From NCBI RefSeq assembly GCF_904849725.1, contig NC_058522.1:334805029-334869028 (forward strand): a DNA stretch of 64,000 nt. The letters run 5' to 3'. Shown here piece by piece: positions 1 to 10,379 of this stretch. Position 1 is the first letter of the stretch, and every line of letters starts with the position of its first letter. The position numbers were made by a program, and so were the translations under genes. Under the pieces are notes generated by a model. It searched no databases and was not told the DNA's origin. It was given only the letters and a program-made list of their open reading frames with translations. The stretch comes from Hordeum vulgare subsp. vulgare. Lineage: Eukaryota; Streptophyta; Magnoliopsida; Poales; Poaceae.

Positions 1-237
1 CTTCTGTTATGGAAAAAATCATTCCGTAGGTTTTATTCCGTATGGACTCCGTTTAATATTCTCCTCTGAAAAAGGTGAAAAACACGGAAAAAAACAGAAA
101 CTGGCACTTGGCACTGAGTTAATAGGTTAGTCCCAAAAAAGATATAAAATAGCATAATCATGCATAAAATACATCCAAAGTTGACAAGATAATAGCATGG
201 AACCATAAAAAATTATAGATACGTTGGAGACGTATCA
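1..237 (-). mobile_element. 5' end of an LTR, minus strand, element continues left of window
   Basis: Read on the minus strand, this begins TGATACGTCTCC at position 237 and continues with the U3-like text shared by the Sabrina-type LTRs elsewhere in the window, including the block about matching cohesive phrases such as CAGTGCCAAGTGCCAGT. It ends abruptly against element A's LTR at 238, so an element lying mostly to the left inserted into, or truncated, element A's 5' LTR. The far end is outside the window, so no target-site duplication can be checked. The family is Sabrina-related but not assigned. Confidence 0.7.
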
Positions 238-841
238 GGCACTTCCCCATTATTTGGGCCTAGGGGAAGGCATTGGGAAGTAATAAGTAGATGATGGGTT
301 TCTAGAGTGACAAAATCTTAAACCCTAGTTTATGCATTGCTTCGTAAGGGGCTGATTTGGATCCATATGTTTCATGGTATGGTTAGATTTATCTTAATTC
401 TTATTTTGTAGTTGCAGATGCTTGGGAGAGAGGTTAATCATAAGTGGGATGTTTGTCCAGGTAAGGGCAGCACCCAAGCACGGGTCCACCCACATATCAA
501 ATTATCAAAGTAGCGAACGTGAATCATATGAGCATGATGAAAACTAGCTTGACATGTATTCCCATGTGTCCTCGGGAGCGCTTTTATTTATATAAGATTT
601 TGTTCAGGCTTGTCCTTTTGTACAAAAATGATTGGGCCATTTTTATACACCATTGTTACATTTGTTATTTTCTACCCGTTACGAATTACATTATCACAAA
701 ATTATGTGTTAGAGATAGTTTCAGTCTTGTAGAGAATACCTTACTGAAAACCGCTTGTCATTTCCTTCTTCTCCTCGTTGGGTTCGACACTCTTACTTAT
801 CGAAAGGACTACGATAGATCCCCTACACTTGTGGGTCATTG
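238..841 (+). mobile_element. Element A truncated 5' LTR
   Basis: This aligns almost base for base with 18631-19234 of the 3' LTR, including the phrases TTATTTGGGCCTAGGGGAAG and CACTTGTGGGTCAT at the end. The terminal CA has mutated to TG at 840-841. A TATA-like stretch lies near 585-600. There is no gene here; open frames across it are shadows of LTR sequence. Confidence 0.9.
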
Positions 842-852
842 AGACTCTTTTC

Positions 853-870
853 TGGCGTCGTTGTCACGGA
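853..870 (+). other. Element A primer-binding site (degenerate)
   Basis: The sequence TGGCGTCGTTGTCACGGA starts 11 bases after the LTR end. It is a mutated version of TGGCGCCGTTGCCGGGGA, which occupies the same place in elements B, C and F. Position and repetition across families support its role as the tRNA primer site for minus-strand DNA synthesis. The tRNA was not identified. Confidence 0.7.
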
Positions 871-947
871 GTGAAGTGCCTTTGGTGAGTGGAACTTGGT
901 AAGGAAAAAATTATATATCGTGTTGAACTTTACTATCACTTGTCACT

Positions 948-2112
948 ATGGAAAATAATCCTTTGAGGGCCTTGTTCGTGGTATCTTCACCCTCACCGGA
1001 AGCACTAAGAGATGCTCCTCAACCTGCTGCACCTACTGATTTTTTTTATTATGATAGGAAAACTGTAGCTAATCCTTATGCAGGAGATGGCACACTACAT
1101 CCTCATTTGCATCTAATCTATGTAGATGAAGTTTGTGGATTATTTAAGCTTGTAGGTCCGCCCGAGGATGATGTCAAGAAGAAGGTATTTCCTTTACCTT
1201 TTAAGGAAAAGGCGTTTACATGGTATAGGCTATGTGATGATATTGGATCATGGAATTACAACCGACTGAAATTGGAATTTCATCAGAAGTTTTGTCCTAT
1301 GCATCTAGTTCATCGTGATCGGAATTATATTTATAATTTTTGGCCTGTGAAGGAGAAATAATCGCTCAAGCTTGGGGGAGGATTAAGTCAATGTTATATT
1401 CATGCACCAATCATGAGATCCCGAGAGAAATTATTATTCAGAATTTTTATGCTCACCTCTCTCGTAATGATAAATCCATGCTCGACATTTTTTGTGTTGG
1501 TTCCTTTATGAAGAAAGATATTGAATTCAAATTGGACTTATTGGAAAGAATTAAATGCAACTCTGAAGATTGGGAACTCGACGAAGATAATGAGTCAGGA
1601 ATAAGCCTTTAGTTTGATTGTGTTAAATCCTTTATAGACACCGATGCTTTTCGTGATTTTAGCACTAAATATGGACTTGACTCTGAGGTAGTAGCTTCAT
1701 TCTGTGAATCTTTTGATACTAATGTTGATCTCCCCAAGGAGAAGTGTTTTAAATATCAACCTCCCATTGAAGTTAAAGTGGTTAAACCTATTAAAGTTGA
1801 AGAAGAAACTATTATTTATAATGTTGATCCTTTTATTCCTACTGCTTATATTGAGGAACCACCATTTCCTGTTAGGATAAAGGAACATGCTAAAGATTCA
1901 ACTGTGGTTCGTAAGAGTTGTACTAGAACACCTATACTTCCCGAACAAATTAAAGTTGAACCTGATATTGCTATGGTTAAAGATCTCTTGGTTGATAATA
2001 TTGATGGGCATGTCATTCATTTCTGTGATGAAGCTGCTAGAATTGCTAGAACTCATACTAAAGGTAAACATAGACCTATTGTTGGCGTGCCTATTGTTTC
2101 TATTAAAATAGG
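948..2112 (+). pseudogene. gag: Element A gag (capsid polyprotein), broken
   Basis: The likely start is ATG 948 (MENNPLRAL). The retrotransposon gag domain is seen around FKEKAFTWYR, followed by EFHQKF. A frameshift near 1350 moves the frame to one that continues with AQAWGRIKSM (a gag-typical phrase also present in element B). An in-frame TAG at 1610-1612 interrupts it, and the same frame resumes through a basic and proline-rich linker at 1613-2112. The product would coat the RNA in virus-like particles in the cytoplasm. No zinc knuckle was seen. The gag core is shorter than in element B, so an internal deletion is likely. Confidence 0.8.
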
Positions 2113-2824
2113 ACATCATTGTTATCATCGCTTATGTGATTGTGTGTGCTAGTGTGAGCGCAATTCCCTTTACCTTGTACCAAGAAATTATGAATGATAT
2201 TGCACGAGCCAAATTAGAGGAAATTTGTGTTACCATCAAGCTTGCTAATAGAGATACTATTGCACCAATTGGGATTGTTAGAGATGTTGAAGTCTTGTGT
2301 GGGAAAATAAAGTATCCTACTGATTTTCTTGTTCTTAGTTCCCCACAAGATGATTTTTGTCCCATTATATTCAGTATACTCTTCTTGAATACTGTTAATG
2401 CTAAGACAGATTGTGAAAAAGAAACAGTTACTGTAAGTTTTGGGGATGCATCTCATGAGTTCAATTTCTCTAACTTTCGTAGACAACCCCATTACAAACA
2501 ATTGCCTAGTAAAGATGAAATTATTGGTCTCGCTTTTATCGTTGTGCCTCCTACTGATCCCTTAGAACAATATTTGCTAGACCATGAAAATGATATGCAT
2601 GTGAATGAAAGGAACGTAATAAATAATATTTCATTTGATCAGCTGTCTATTCTGAAGCACAACGTGCTTGTTGTAATACTCGGGGATCCTCCTCCACCTA
2701 AGGGTGATCCCGTATTTGAGCTTAAACAATTACCTGATACTCCAAAGTATGCTTATCTTGATGAAAAGGAGATATATCCTTTATTATTGGTGCTAACCTT
2801 TCAGAGCATGAAGAAAAGAGATTA
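2113..2824 (+). pseudogene. Element A retroviral-type aspartic protease and linker, broken
   Basis: The protease fold is recognisable from SAIPFTLYQEI, VTIKLANRDT, GIVRDVEVLCG and the FLNT phrase that follows the flap. The catalytic region, normally D-x-G-A, is damaged: a one-base shift occurs right after LCD near 2140, and the conserved Gly-Ala reads Cys-Ala. After about 2450 a linker rich in acidic residues and prolines leads into RT. The family enzyme cleaves the gag-pol polyprotein. This copy cannot be active as it stands. The same domain appears intact in element B and broken in element D. Confidence 0.8.
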
Positions 2825-3780
2825 TTGAAAACTCTCAGGAAGAACCGTGCCGCTATTGGATATACTCTTGATTATCTTAAGGGCATTTGTCCCGCTCTAT
2901 GTCAGCACAAAATCAATATGGAGCCTGATGCTAAACTAGTTTTTGATAACCAAAGACAACTAAATCCTAAAATGAAGGAAGTGGCAAGAAGTGAAATACT
3001 AAAGCTTCTGCAGGTAGGTATAATTTATCCAATTGATGATAGTAGATGGGTTAGCCCCGTTCATTGTGTCCGTAAAAAGGGAGGTATTACCGTTGTTCCT
3101 AATGATAAAGATGAATTGATCCCACCAAGAATTGTTAAAGGATATAGGATGGTAATTGATTTCAGGAAAATAAAGAAGACTACTAGGAAAGATCATTACG
3201 TGCTACCTTTTATTGATCAAATGCTAGAAAGACTATCCAAACATACACATTTTTTGCTTTCTAGATGGTTATTCTGGCTCCTCTCAAATACGTGTATGAA
3301 AAGAGGATCAAGAGAAGACCACTTTTACTTGCCCTTTTAGTACCTTTGCTTATAGACGTATGCCTTTCGGTTTATGCAATGCACCTGCTACCTTTCAAAG
3401 ATGTATGATGGCTATATTCTCTGACTTCTGTGAAAAGATTGTTGAGGTTTTCATGGATGATTTTTTCGTTTCAGAACTTCTTTTGATGATTGCTTGAGCA
3501 ACCTTGATCGAGTTTTGTAGAGATGTGAAGAAACTAATCTTGTCTTGAATTGGGAGAAGTGCCACTTTATGGTTAATGAAGGTATTGTCTTGGGACACAA
3601 AATCTCCAAAAGAGCTATTGAAGATGATAAAGGTAAAGTTGATGCCATTGAAAAAATGCCGTGCCCAACAGATATCAATGGTATAAGAAGCTTCCTTGGT
3701 CATGCTGGTTTATACAGGAAATTTATTAAAGAGTTCTCTAAGATTTCTAAGCCTCTCACTAATCTTTTGCAAAAGGATGT
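2825..3780 (+). pseudogene. pol: Element A reverse transcriptase, broken
   Basis: Ty3/gypsy RT motifs are present in order: the thumb-leading stretch ending KLLQVGIIYPI, SPVHCVRKKGG, YRMVIDFRKI near 3150-3170, FGLCNAPATFQ near 3365-3400, and the catalytic FMDD at 3450-3461. The frame changes between about 3260 and 3340 and again just after FMDD near 3475. It then resumes at about 3545 with [12 protein letters not shown] and [11 protein letters not shown]. The enzyme would copy element RNA into DNA inside the particle. The catalytic aspartates survive, but the frame breaks prevent a full product. Confidence 0.88.
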
Positions 3781-4240
3781 TCCATTCATTTTTGATGATG
3801 ATATTGTAGAAGCATTTGAAATTCTTAAGAGAGCCTTGATCACTTCACCTGTTGTTCAACCACCTGATTGGAACCTACCCTTTAAAATTATGTGTGATGC
3901 TAGTGATTATGCTGTTCGTGCTGTTCTAGGAAAAAGAGTTGCTAAGAAATTAAATGTCATCCATTATGCTAGTAAAACCCTAGGCAATGCTCAAATAAAC
4001 TACACTACCACTGAAAAGGAATTTTTAGCAGTTGTGTTTGCTTGCGATAAGTTTAGACCTTATGTTGTTGATTCCAAAGTAACTGTTCACACTGAGCACG
4101 CTGCTATTAAGTACCTTATGGAGAAGAAAGATGCTAAACCTAGACTTATTAGATGGGTTCTTCTGCTACAAGAATTTGATGTCATATTATTGATAGAAAG
4201 GGCACTGATAACCCCGTAGTAGATAACTTGTCTAGATTAG
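3781..4240 (+). pseudogene. pol: Element A RNase H domain, broken
   Basis: It is continuous with the RT connection domain (ORF up to 4219). Recognisable phrases are [40 protein letters not shown] and the [10 protein letters not shown] motif. It ends with a frameshift near 4190, just before the phrase normally reading DRKG. RNase H of this family removes the RNA strand during reverse transcription. The acidic residues of the first motif (CDASD) and the Glu of TTEKE are visible. One disruption is visible within the domain, at its end. Confidence 0.8.
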
Positions 4241-5665
4241 AGAATGTTCTTGATGACCCACTACCTATTGATGGTCACTTCCCTGATGAACAATTAGTTG
4301 TCATAAATGCTTAACGCAATGCTCCTTGGTATGCTGATTATGATAACTACATCGTTGCTAAATTTATACCGCCTAGCTTCACATACCAACAAAAGAGGAA
4401 GTTCTTCTATGATTTAAGACATCACTTTTGGGACGATCCACACCTTCATAAAAAAAGAGTAGATGGTATTATTAGACGTTGTGTACCTGAGCATGAACAG
4501 GGACAGATCCTACACAAGTGTCACTCCAAGGCCTACGGAGGACATCACGCTAGAGATAGAACTGCACACAAGGTATTACAATCTGGTTTTTATTGGCCTA
4601 CTCTCTTCAAGGATGCTCATAAGTTTGTCTTGTCTCGTGATGAATGTCAAAGAATTGGTAATATTAGTAGATGTCAGGAAATGCCTATGAATTACTCTAT
4701 AGTTATTGAACCATTCGATGTCTAGGGTTTTGGTTATATGGGACCTTTTCCAAAATCCAACAGGTATACTCATATTCTAGTTGGTGTTGATTATGTTACT
4801 AAGTGGGTAGAAGCTATTCCAACTGCTAGTTTTGATCATAACACTTCTATTAAAATGCTGAAAGAAGTTATTTTCCCTAGATTTGTAGTCCCTAGATATT
4901 TAATGACTGATGGTGGTTCACACTTTATTCATGGCGCTTTCCGTAAATTGCTTGCTAGGTATGATGTTAATCATAGAATTGCATCTCCTTATCATCCTCA
5001 ATCTAGTGGGCAAGTAGAATTGAGAAATAGAGAAATTAAATTGATCTTGCAAAAGACTGTTAATAGATAGAGAAAGAATTAGTCTAAGAAACTTGACGGT
5101 GCATTATGGGCTTATAGAACCGCTTACAAAACCCTATGGGTATGTCTCCGTATAAAATGGTTTATGGTAAAGCATGTCACTTACCTCTAGACCTAGAACA
5201 TAAAGTTTATTGGGCAATTAAGGAGCTTAACTATGATTTCTAACTTGATGGTGAGAAGAGGTTAGTTGACATTAGCTCACTTGATGAATGGAAAACCTAG
5301 GCCTTTGAGAATGCTAAGTTGTTTAAAGAAAAGGTTAAGAGATGGTATGATAGAAGGATACAAAAGTGTGAATTCAATGTAGGTGATCATGTCTTGCTAT
5401 ACAACTTTCATTTAAGATTTTTTTTGCGGGAAAACTTCTTTCTAAATGGGAACGGCCCTACATTATCGAGGAAGTATATCGTTCCGATGCCATCAAGATC
5501 AAAAACGCCGAAGGCACAAATCCGAAAGTGGTGAATGGACAAAGAATCAACCGTTATATATCACGTAATCCCATAAATGTTGAAACTAATATTATCAATA
5601 CCATAACTCCGGAAGAGTACATTAGGGAGACCTATCCGAATGTTTCAGACTCCGAAAAGGAATAG
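4241..5665 (+). pseudogene. int: Element A integrase, broken
   Basis: The N-terminal HHCC zinc region lies around 4470-4690 (PEHEQGQ, GGHHARDRT, DECQRIGN). The first Cys of the CxxC pair reads Arg, so zinc binding is probably lost. The DDE core is open at 4738-5070, with D in GVDYVTKW, D in MTDGGSHF and E in GQVELRNRE. A TAG at 5068-5070 and several shifts follow. The C-terminal region (GKLLSKW, then NPINVETNII) can be followed to a TAG at 5663-5665. Integrase inserts the cDNA into the chromosome. The core triad is intact, but the protein as a whole is not. Confidence 0.85.
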
Positions 5666-5992
5666 GTATGTGTTACGGTAAGCAAACCGACTCCAAAACT
5701 TTTCCAATGGAAAACTTTATCAGTTTTGGAATATTTAAAAAACTAGGGAAAATTAAAGCAATCAGATGAGTGCACGAGGAGGCGACAAGCCAGGAGGGCG
5801 CGACCTACCCCCTGGTCGCGCCCTGAAAGCTTGTGGCCACCCCGTGCACCCTCCGGACTCCGTTTTCTTGTGGAATACTCCTTCGGGTCAGCAAAAAATC
5901 ATTATGTAATCTCCCGAAGGTTTTTACCTTCATATCACGACAATATCTCCTATTTTTGATTTAAGTTGTTTTTGCAACAGATATAGAGTAAG
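5666..5992 (+). other. Element A non-coding spacer between integrase and 3' ORF
   Basis: The stretch is non-coding and contains a GC-rich patch at about 5770-5870 (GGGCGCGACCTACC and similar). The reverse-oriented relative D has an equivalent GC-rich spacer at 29400-29520. No gene is supported here. Confidence 0.6.
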
Positions 5993-6373
5993 ATGTCGTC
6001 CCAAGATCCCGATGGGGAGAGATATGTATCGCATTATATTGAAAATCCCAAGCTCTCGGAGGAGGAACTGGAGATATGCAAGTATGCGAAAGAAAGCTCG
6101 GATGAAGAGGAGATCCACCTGCCTCGACCCGAAGATATGCCTGTGGAGTTCAAGAAGTCGAGCCTCCCAAATACAAGGAGAAAACCCAAGGTTCTATTTA
6201 TCCCTTCTCATCTTATGCAGGAAAGCAAGGATGAATTATGTCAAAAGATGTTGAGGCTCGAGCAGGAAGTAGACAATCTGAGGGAACATAATTTCATGCT
6301 TAAGAGGAAACTTGATAAGCTTCCAACCTCACCAACAACTCCAACATCACCACCTCTGAAGAAAGACAACTAA
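5993..6373 (+). CDS. Element A small 3' ORF, acidic N-terminus and coiled-coil-like C-terminus
   Basis: This ORF is open from ATG 5993 to TAA 6373, 126 residues. The N-terminal half is acidic (SEEELEI, SSDEEEIHLPR). The C-terminal half has a heptad-like run around residues 80-105 (LRLEQEVDNLREH), suggesting a coiled coil, and then a Thr/Pro-rich tail. It occupies the place where Athila-type elements may carry an extra, envelope-position ORF, but I see no signal peptide or membrane segment. The function is unknown. Element D retains a degraded relative at 28950-29225 with EEHNRA, similar to the EHNFML phrase here. It is the only undamaged ORF of element A. Confidence 0.65.
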   Translation: MSSQDPDGERYVSHYIENPKLSEEELEICKYAKESSDEEEIHLPRPEDMPVEFKKSSLPNTRRKPKVLFIPSHLMQESKDELCQKMLRLEQEVDNLREHNFMLKRKLDKLPTSPTTPTSPPLKKDN

Positions 6374-6385
6374 ACACATGGGTAT

Positions 6386-6427
6386 GGGCACTCCCCTTGG
6401 CTTGTGACAAGTTTGGGGGAGGTGCCC
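6386..6427 (+). other. G/C hairpin after the last ORF of element A
   Basis: GGGCACTCCCC at 6386-6396 pairs with GGGGAGGTGCCC at 6416-6427, with one bulged base and a loop of 19 bases. It lies 13 bases after the stop of the 3' ORF. Comparable G-rich hairpins sit after the last ORF in elements F and J. Confidence 0.55.
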
Positions 6428-6549
6428 TCGTATCGTATCACCATCACACCTTTTACTTTCTTCGTTCGATCTTTTTTGTTATATTTTGATCTAGTAGAAT
6501 AAAGTTTTAGTGTGATCTAGTTTTGAGCTTTTCTTTACGTTCCCCCTAT

Positions 6550-6554
6550 GTAAG
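6550..6554 (+). repeat. Left target-site duplication of element B (GTAAG)
   Basis: GTAAG immediately precedes the TG of element B's 5' LTR. It is identical to 16323-16327, just after the 3' LTR. A five-base duplication is normal for LTR retrotransposon integration. Confidence 0.92.
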
Positions 6555-8134
6555 TGATATGTCTCCGTCGTATCTACTTTTCCGAACTCTTTTGCCCTTG
6601 TTTTGGACTCTAATTTGCATGATTTGAATTGAACTAACCCGGATTGACGCTGTTTTCTGCAGAATTGCCATGGTGTTGTTTTTGTGTAGAAATAAAAGTT
6701 CTCGGAACGTCCTGAAAATTTACGGATATTTTTTATGGTATAAAATAAAAATACCTGCACAAAGATCCACCGGAGGAGGTGGACCAGTGGGCCACAAGCC
6801 CACAGGCCGAGGCCACCCCCTAGGCCGCGTCGTGAGGGCTAGTGGGGCCCACGTGGCTCCACCGCCCCCAAACTCAGCTCTATTTATTCCATCTCGCCCA
6901 GAAAAAAATCAGAGAGAAGGTTTCATCGCGTTTTGCGATACGGAGGCGCCGCCACATCCTGTTCTTCATTTGGAGGGCAGATGTGGAGTCCCTTTCGGGC
7001 TCCGGAGAGGGGAAATCATCGCCATCGTCATCATCAACCTCTCTCCATCGACAATTTCATGATGCTCTTCATCGTTCGTGAGTAATCTCATCGTAGGCTC
7101 GCTAGACGGTGATGAGTTGGATGATATCTATCATGTAATCGAGTTAGTTTTTGACGGGGATTAATCCCTAGTATCCACTATGTTCTAGATTGATGTTGCT
7201 ACTACTTGGCTATGCTTAATGCTTGTCACTAGGGCCCACGTGCCATGATTTCAGATCTAAACCTATTATGTTGTCGCCAATATATGTGTGTTTTAGATCC
7301 TATCTTGCAAGTTGTAGTCAACTACTATGTGTTATGACCCGGCAACCCCGGAGCGACAATAGCCGGAACCACTCCCAGAGATGACCATAGTATGAGGAGT
7401 TCATGTATTCATCGCGTGTTAATGCGTTGGTCCAGTTCTGTATTAAAAGGAGAACCTTAATATCCCGTAGTTTCCATTAGCACCCCGCTGCCACGGGAGG
7501 GATGGACAATAGATGTCATGCAAGTTCTTTTCCCTAAGCACGTCTGACTATATACGGAATACATGCCTACATTAGATTGACGAACGGGAGCTAGTTACAT
7601 ATCTCTCCGTCTTATAGCTGTTACATGATGAATCACATCCGTCATACTCATCCATCACCGATCCACTGCCTACGAGTCTTTTACTACTGGTCCTCGCTAT
7701 GTTACTTTGTCTAGGCTTGTCCCTTGCTACAAAAGGGATTGGGACACTTTGCTGCTACTCTTGCTACTATTGTTACTCTGCTGCTGCTACTACTGTTGTT
7801 CCTTGCTACTCGATGTTACTTGTTGCAAGAACTTTTCTAGAGCCTTTGCCGGGGAAGAATATTTCCCGTCCACGTGCTACGTACTGGCGCCATTGATACA
7901 ACAATTAGGAATAGTCTGCCGTCAACAGATCGTTTCTGGCACCGTTGCTATCATACTACTTTTCTACTGATACTTTGCTTGCAGACACTAATCTTTCAGG
8001 TGTGGTTGAATCTGACAAACTCAGCTGCTAATACTTGAGAATATTCTTTCGCTTCCCTTGTGTGAACCAACAAATTTGGGTTGAATACTCTACCCTCGAA
8101 AACTGCTGCGATCCCATACGCTTGTGGGTCATCA
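6555..8134 (+). mobile_element. Element B 5' LTR
   Basis: The LTR starts TGATATGTCTCC and ends GTGGGTCATCA, and aligns over its full length with 14748-16322. A low-complexity run of TGCTACT-like triplets at about 7745-7805 differs in length between the two copies. Short open frames inside, such as those near 6842 and 7707, are repeated in the other LTR and are not genes. Confidence 0.93.
6878..6890 (+). promoter_or_regulatory. Probable TATA box of element B LTR promoter
   Basis: CTCTATTTATTCC lies in the middle of the LTR, after a GC-rich block and before a GAGAGAAGG leader. It is preserved in the 3' LTR near 15073-15085. Sabrina-type LTRs carry the same CTATTTATTCC at the equivalent place. 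Transcription start was not determined. Confidence 0.45.
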
Positions 8135-8145
8135 AAGGCTTTTTC

Positions 8146-8163
8146 TGGCGCCGTTGCCGGGGA
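8146..8163 (+). other. Element B primer-binding site
   Basis: TGGCGCCGTTGCCGGGGA lies 11 bases downstream of the LTR end, the position expected for the tRNA primer site. The same 18-mer is found in the leaders of the Sabrina-type elements. Confidence 0.78.
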
Positions 8164-8213
8164 GGCACAACTATATTCTCTGAGTCACTTAGGATTGACG
8201 TCTGCTGATCACT

Positions 8214-10379
8214 ATGAGGAATCCGAAAGATCCAAGAACTAAAATTCTACCTTCCACTACGAGGAGAGGTAAGGAACTGCCATCTAGCTCTGCACTTGAT
8301 TCACCTTCAGTTTTGAGTAAGTTTGAGACATCGCCTCCTGCTAGAAATCTTGATATGTCGCCTGTGCTTGATGATGCTACTTCTGCTGCCCATTATGCTA
8401 TGCTTGACACTATGCCTGATGATGCTATGCCTGATACTATGCCTGAGGATGCTATGCTTGATACTATGCCTGATGATGCTATGCTTGATACTATGCCTGC
8501 TATGCGTGATACTGCTTTGCCACTTGGTGCATTCCTTGATGCACATATTGCTAGAGTTGCTGTTAGATGTGATGATACTTCTGAAACTGCTGATACTATT
8601 GAAGTAGAACCTGCTACTATCCCTGAATTGCTTGTTATGCCTGATACGCGCTATGTTATGGAGGGAGAGATAGCTGAGGACTTTCGTGCGTGTAAGTATA
8701 GCTATGATGTTGAGAAACTTCTGTGCAAGTGGAAAGAAAAATCTCTGAACGGTAGGATGAAATACGACCCGAAGTTTGCCACTTCGCGTATCTTTGTGAC
8801 CGATAAGGATTATGAATTCTCTGTCGACCCTGAGTTAATCACTCTGGTCGAATCTGATCCTTTTCACGATTATGAGTCTGAAACGGTTGTAGCCCATCTT
8901 ACCAAACTGCACGATATAGCCACCCTATTCACTAGTGAGGAAAAGATCTGCCACTAATATATGCTCAAGTTGTTTCCTTTCTCGCTAAAGGATGATGCTA
9001 AGACTTGGTTCACTTCTCTTGCTCCTGGTTGTGTGCGTAGCCCCCAGGATATGGTCTACTCCTTCTCTGAAAAATATTTCCCTGCCCATAAGAAGCAAGC
9101 TACCTTGCAGGAAATATACAACTTTGCTCAAGCTGAAGAAGAGAGTCTCCCACAAGCTTGGGGGAGGCTCATCCTCCTACTGAATGCTTTGCCTGATCAC
9201 CCTCTTGAGAAGAATGAAATACTTGATATCTTCTATAATGGACTTACCGATGCTTCCAAAGACCACCTAGATAGTCGTGCCGGTAGTGTATTTAGGGAAA
9301 AAACTGTAGAACAAGCTGAGATTCTATTGAATAATATCTTGTGCAATGAGAATACTTGGACTATTCCCGAACCACCTCCTAAGCCAACTCCGAAGAAAAG
9401 AGGTATTCTATTCCTCAGTCTTGAAGATATGCAAGAAGCCAAGAAATCTATGCGAGAGAAAAACATTAAATCTGAAGATGTCAAAAATCGACCACCTATC
9501 GAAGAGATCCATGGTCTCGATAACCCAATACACGTAGTAGAAATAAATTCTCTGCGTAGGTTTGATGAGAGTGATATTCCTTTTGATAAACCTGCTAGCT
9601 TATGCATGGATGAATTTGATAACTTTGTTGGCAAACAACAGAGTTTCAATGATTATGTTAGCAGACAATTGGAAAAGAATGCTCGTATGCTTAGTCAGTT
9701 AAGTGCTTGTCTGGACAGAAACGTCAATGATCTTAAACTTCTGAGTAAACATGCCTCTATGGTTACTACTCAGGTAGAACAAGTACTTAAAGCTCAGAAT
9801 GACATGCTCAGTGAGTTGAATGACAATTCCGTTAGAGTCGTCACTAGAGGCGGTAGAATGACCGAGGAACCTTTGTATCCCGAGGGTCATCCGAAGAGAA
9901 TTGAACAAGATTCTCAAGGAGTTAGTACTGATGCACCTAGTCATCCTAGAAAGAAGAAGAAAGATGATAGGAACTTGCACGCTAGCAACCCTGTTGCTGC
10001 TACACCTGAGCATCCAAACGATGCCTCTATCTCTGATGCTGAAACACAATCTGGTGATGAACATGAGCCTAATGATAATATCAATAGTGATGTTCATGAT
10101 GATGCTCAACCTAGCAATGAAAAGGATGTGGAGATTGAACCTGATCTTGATAACCCACAACCTAAGAATAAGAGATACGATAAGAATGACTTTTCTGCTA
10201 GGAAGCATGGTAAAGAAAGGGAACCGTGGGTTCAGAAACCCATGCCCTTTCCTCCCAAGCCATCCAAGAAAAAGGATGATGAGGATTTTGAGCGATTCGT
10301 TGAAATGATCAGACCCGTCTTTCTGCAAATGCGTTTGACGCATATGCTCAAAATGTATCTGTATGCTGTACATGAATGA
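8214..10379 (+). pseudogene. gag: Element B gag, one in-frame stop
   Basis: The frame runs from ATG 8214 to 10379, interrupted by a single TAA at 8955-8957; both parts share one frame, giving about 720 residues. The gag core follows the stop: LKDDAKTWF, YSFSEKYFPAHK and the phrase LPQAWGRL, then EILDIFYNGL. The N-terminal part holds a nine-residue repeat with the pattern AMLDTMPDD. The C-terminal part is acidic and then basic. A frameshift near 10363 separates it from the protease, which in the intact ancestor was probably fused. No Cys-His knuckle is visible. The product would form particles that package element RNA. Confidence 0.85.
8397..8520 (+). repeat. 27-base minisatellite inside element B gag
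   Basis: Four to five tandem copies of a 27-base unit encode AMLDTMPDD and variants (AMPDTMPED, AMRDTALP). The repeat keeps the reading frame. It is likely to vary in copy number between element copies. Confidence 0.85.

Noticed and set aside
7699..7970. Leucine- and cysteine-rich frames
   Set aside because: They come from the triplet-rich run within element B's LTR and recur in the other LTR.
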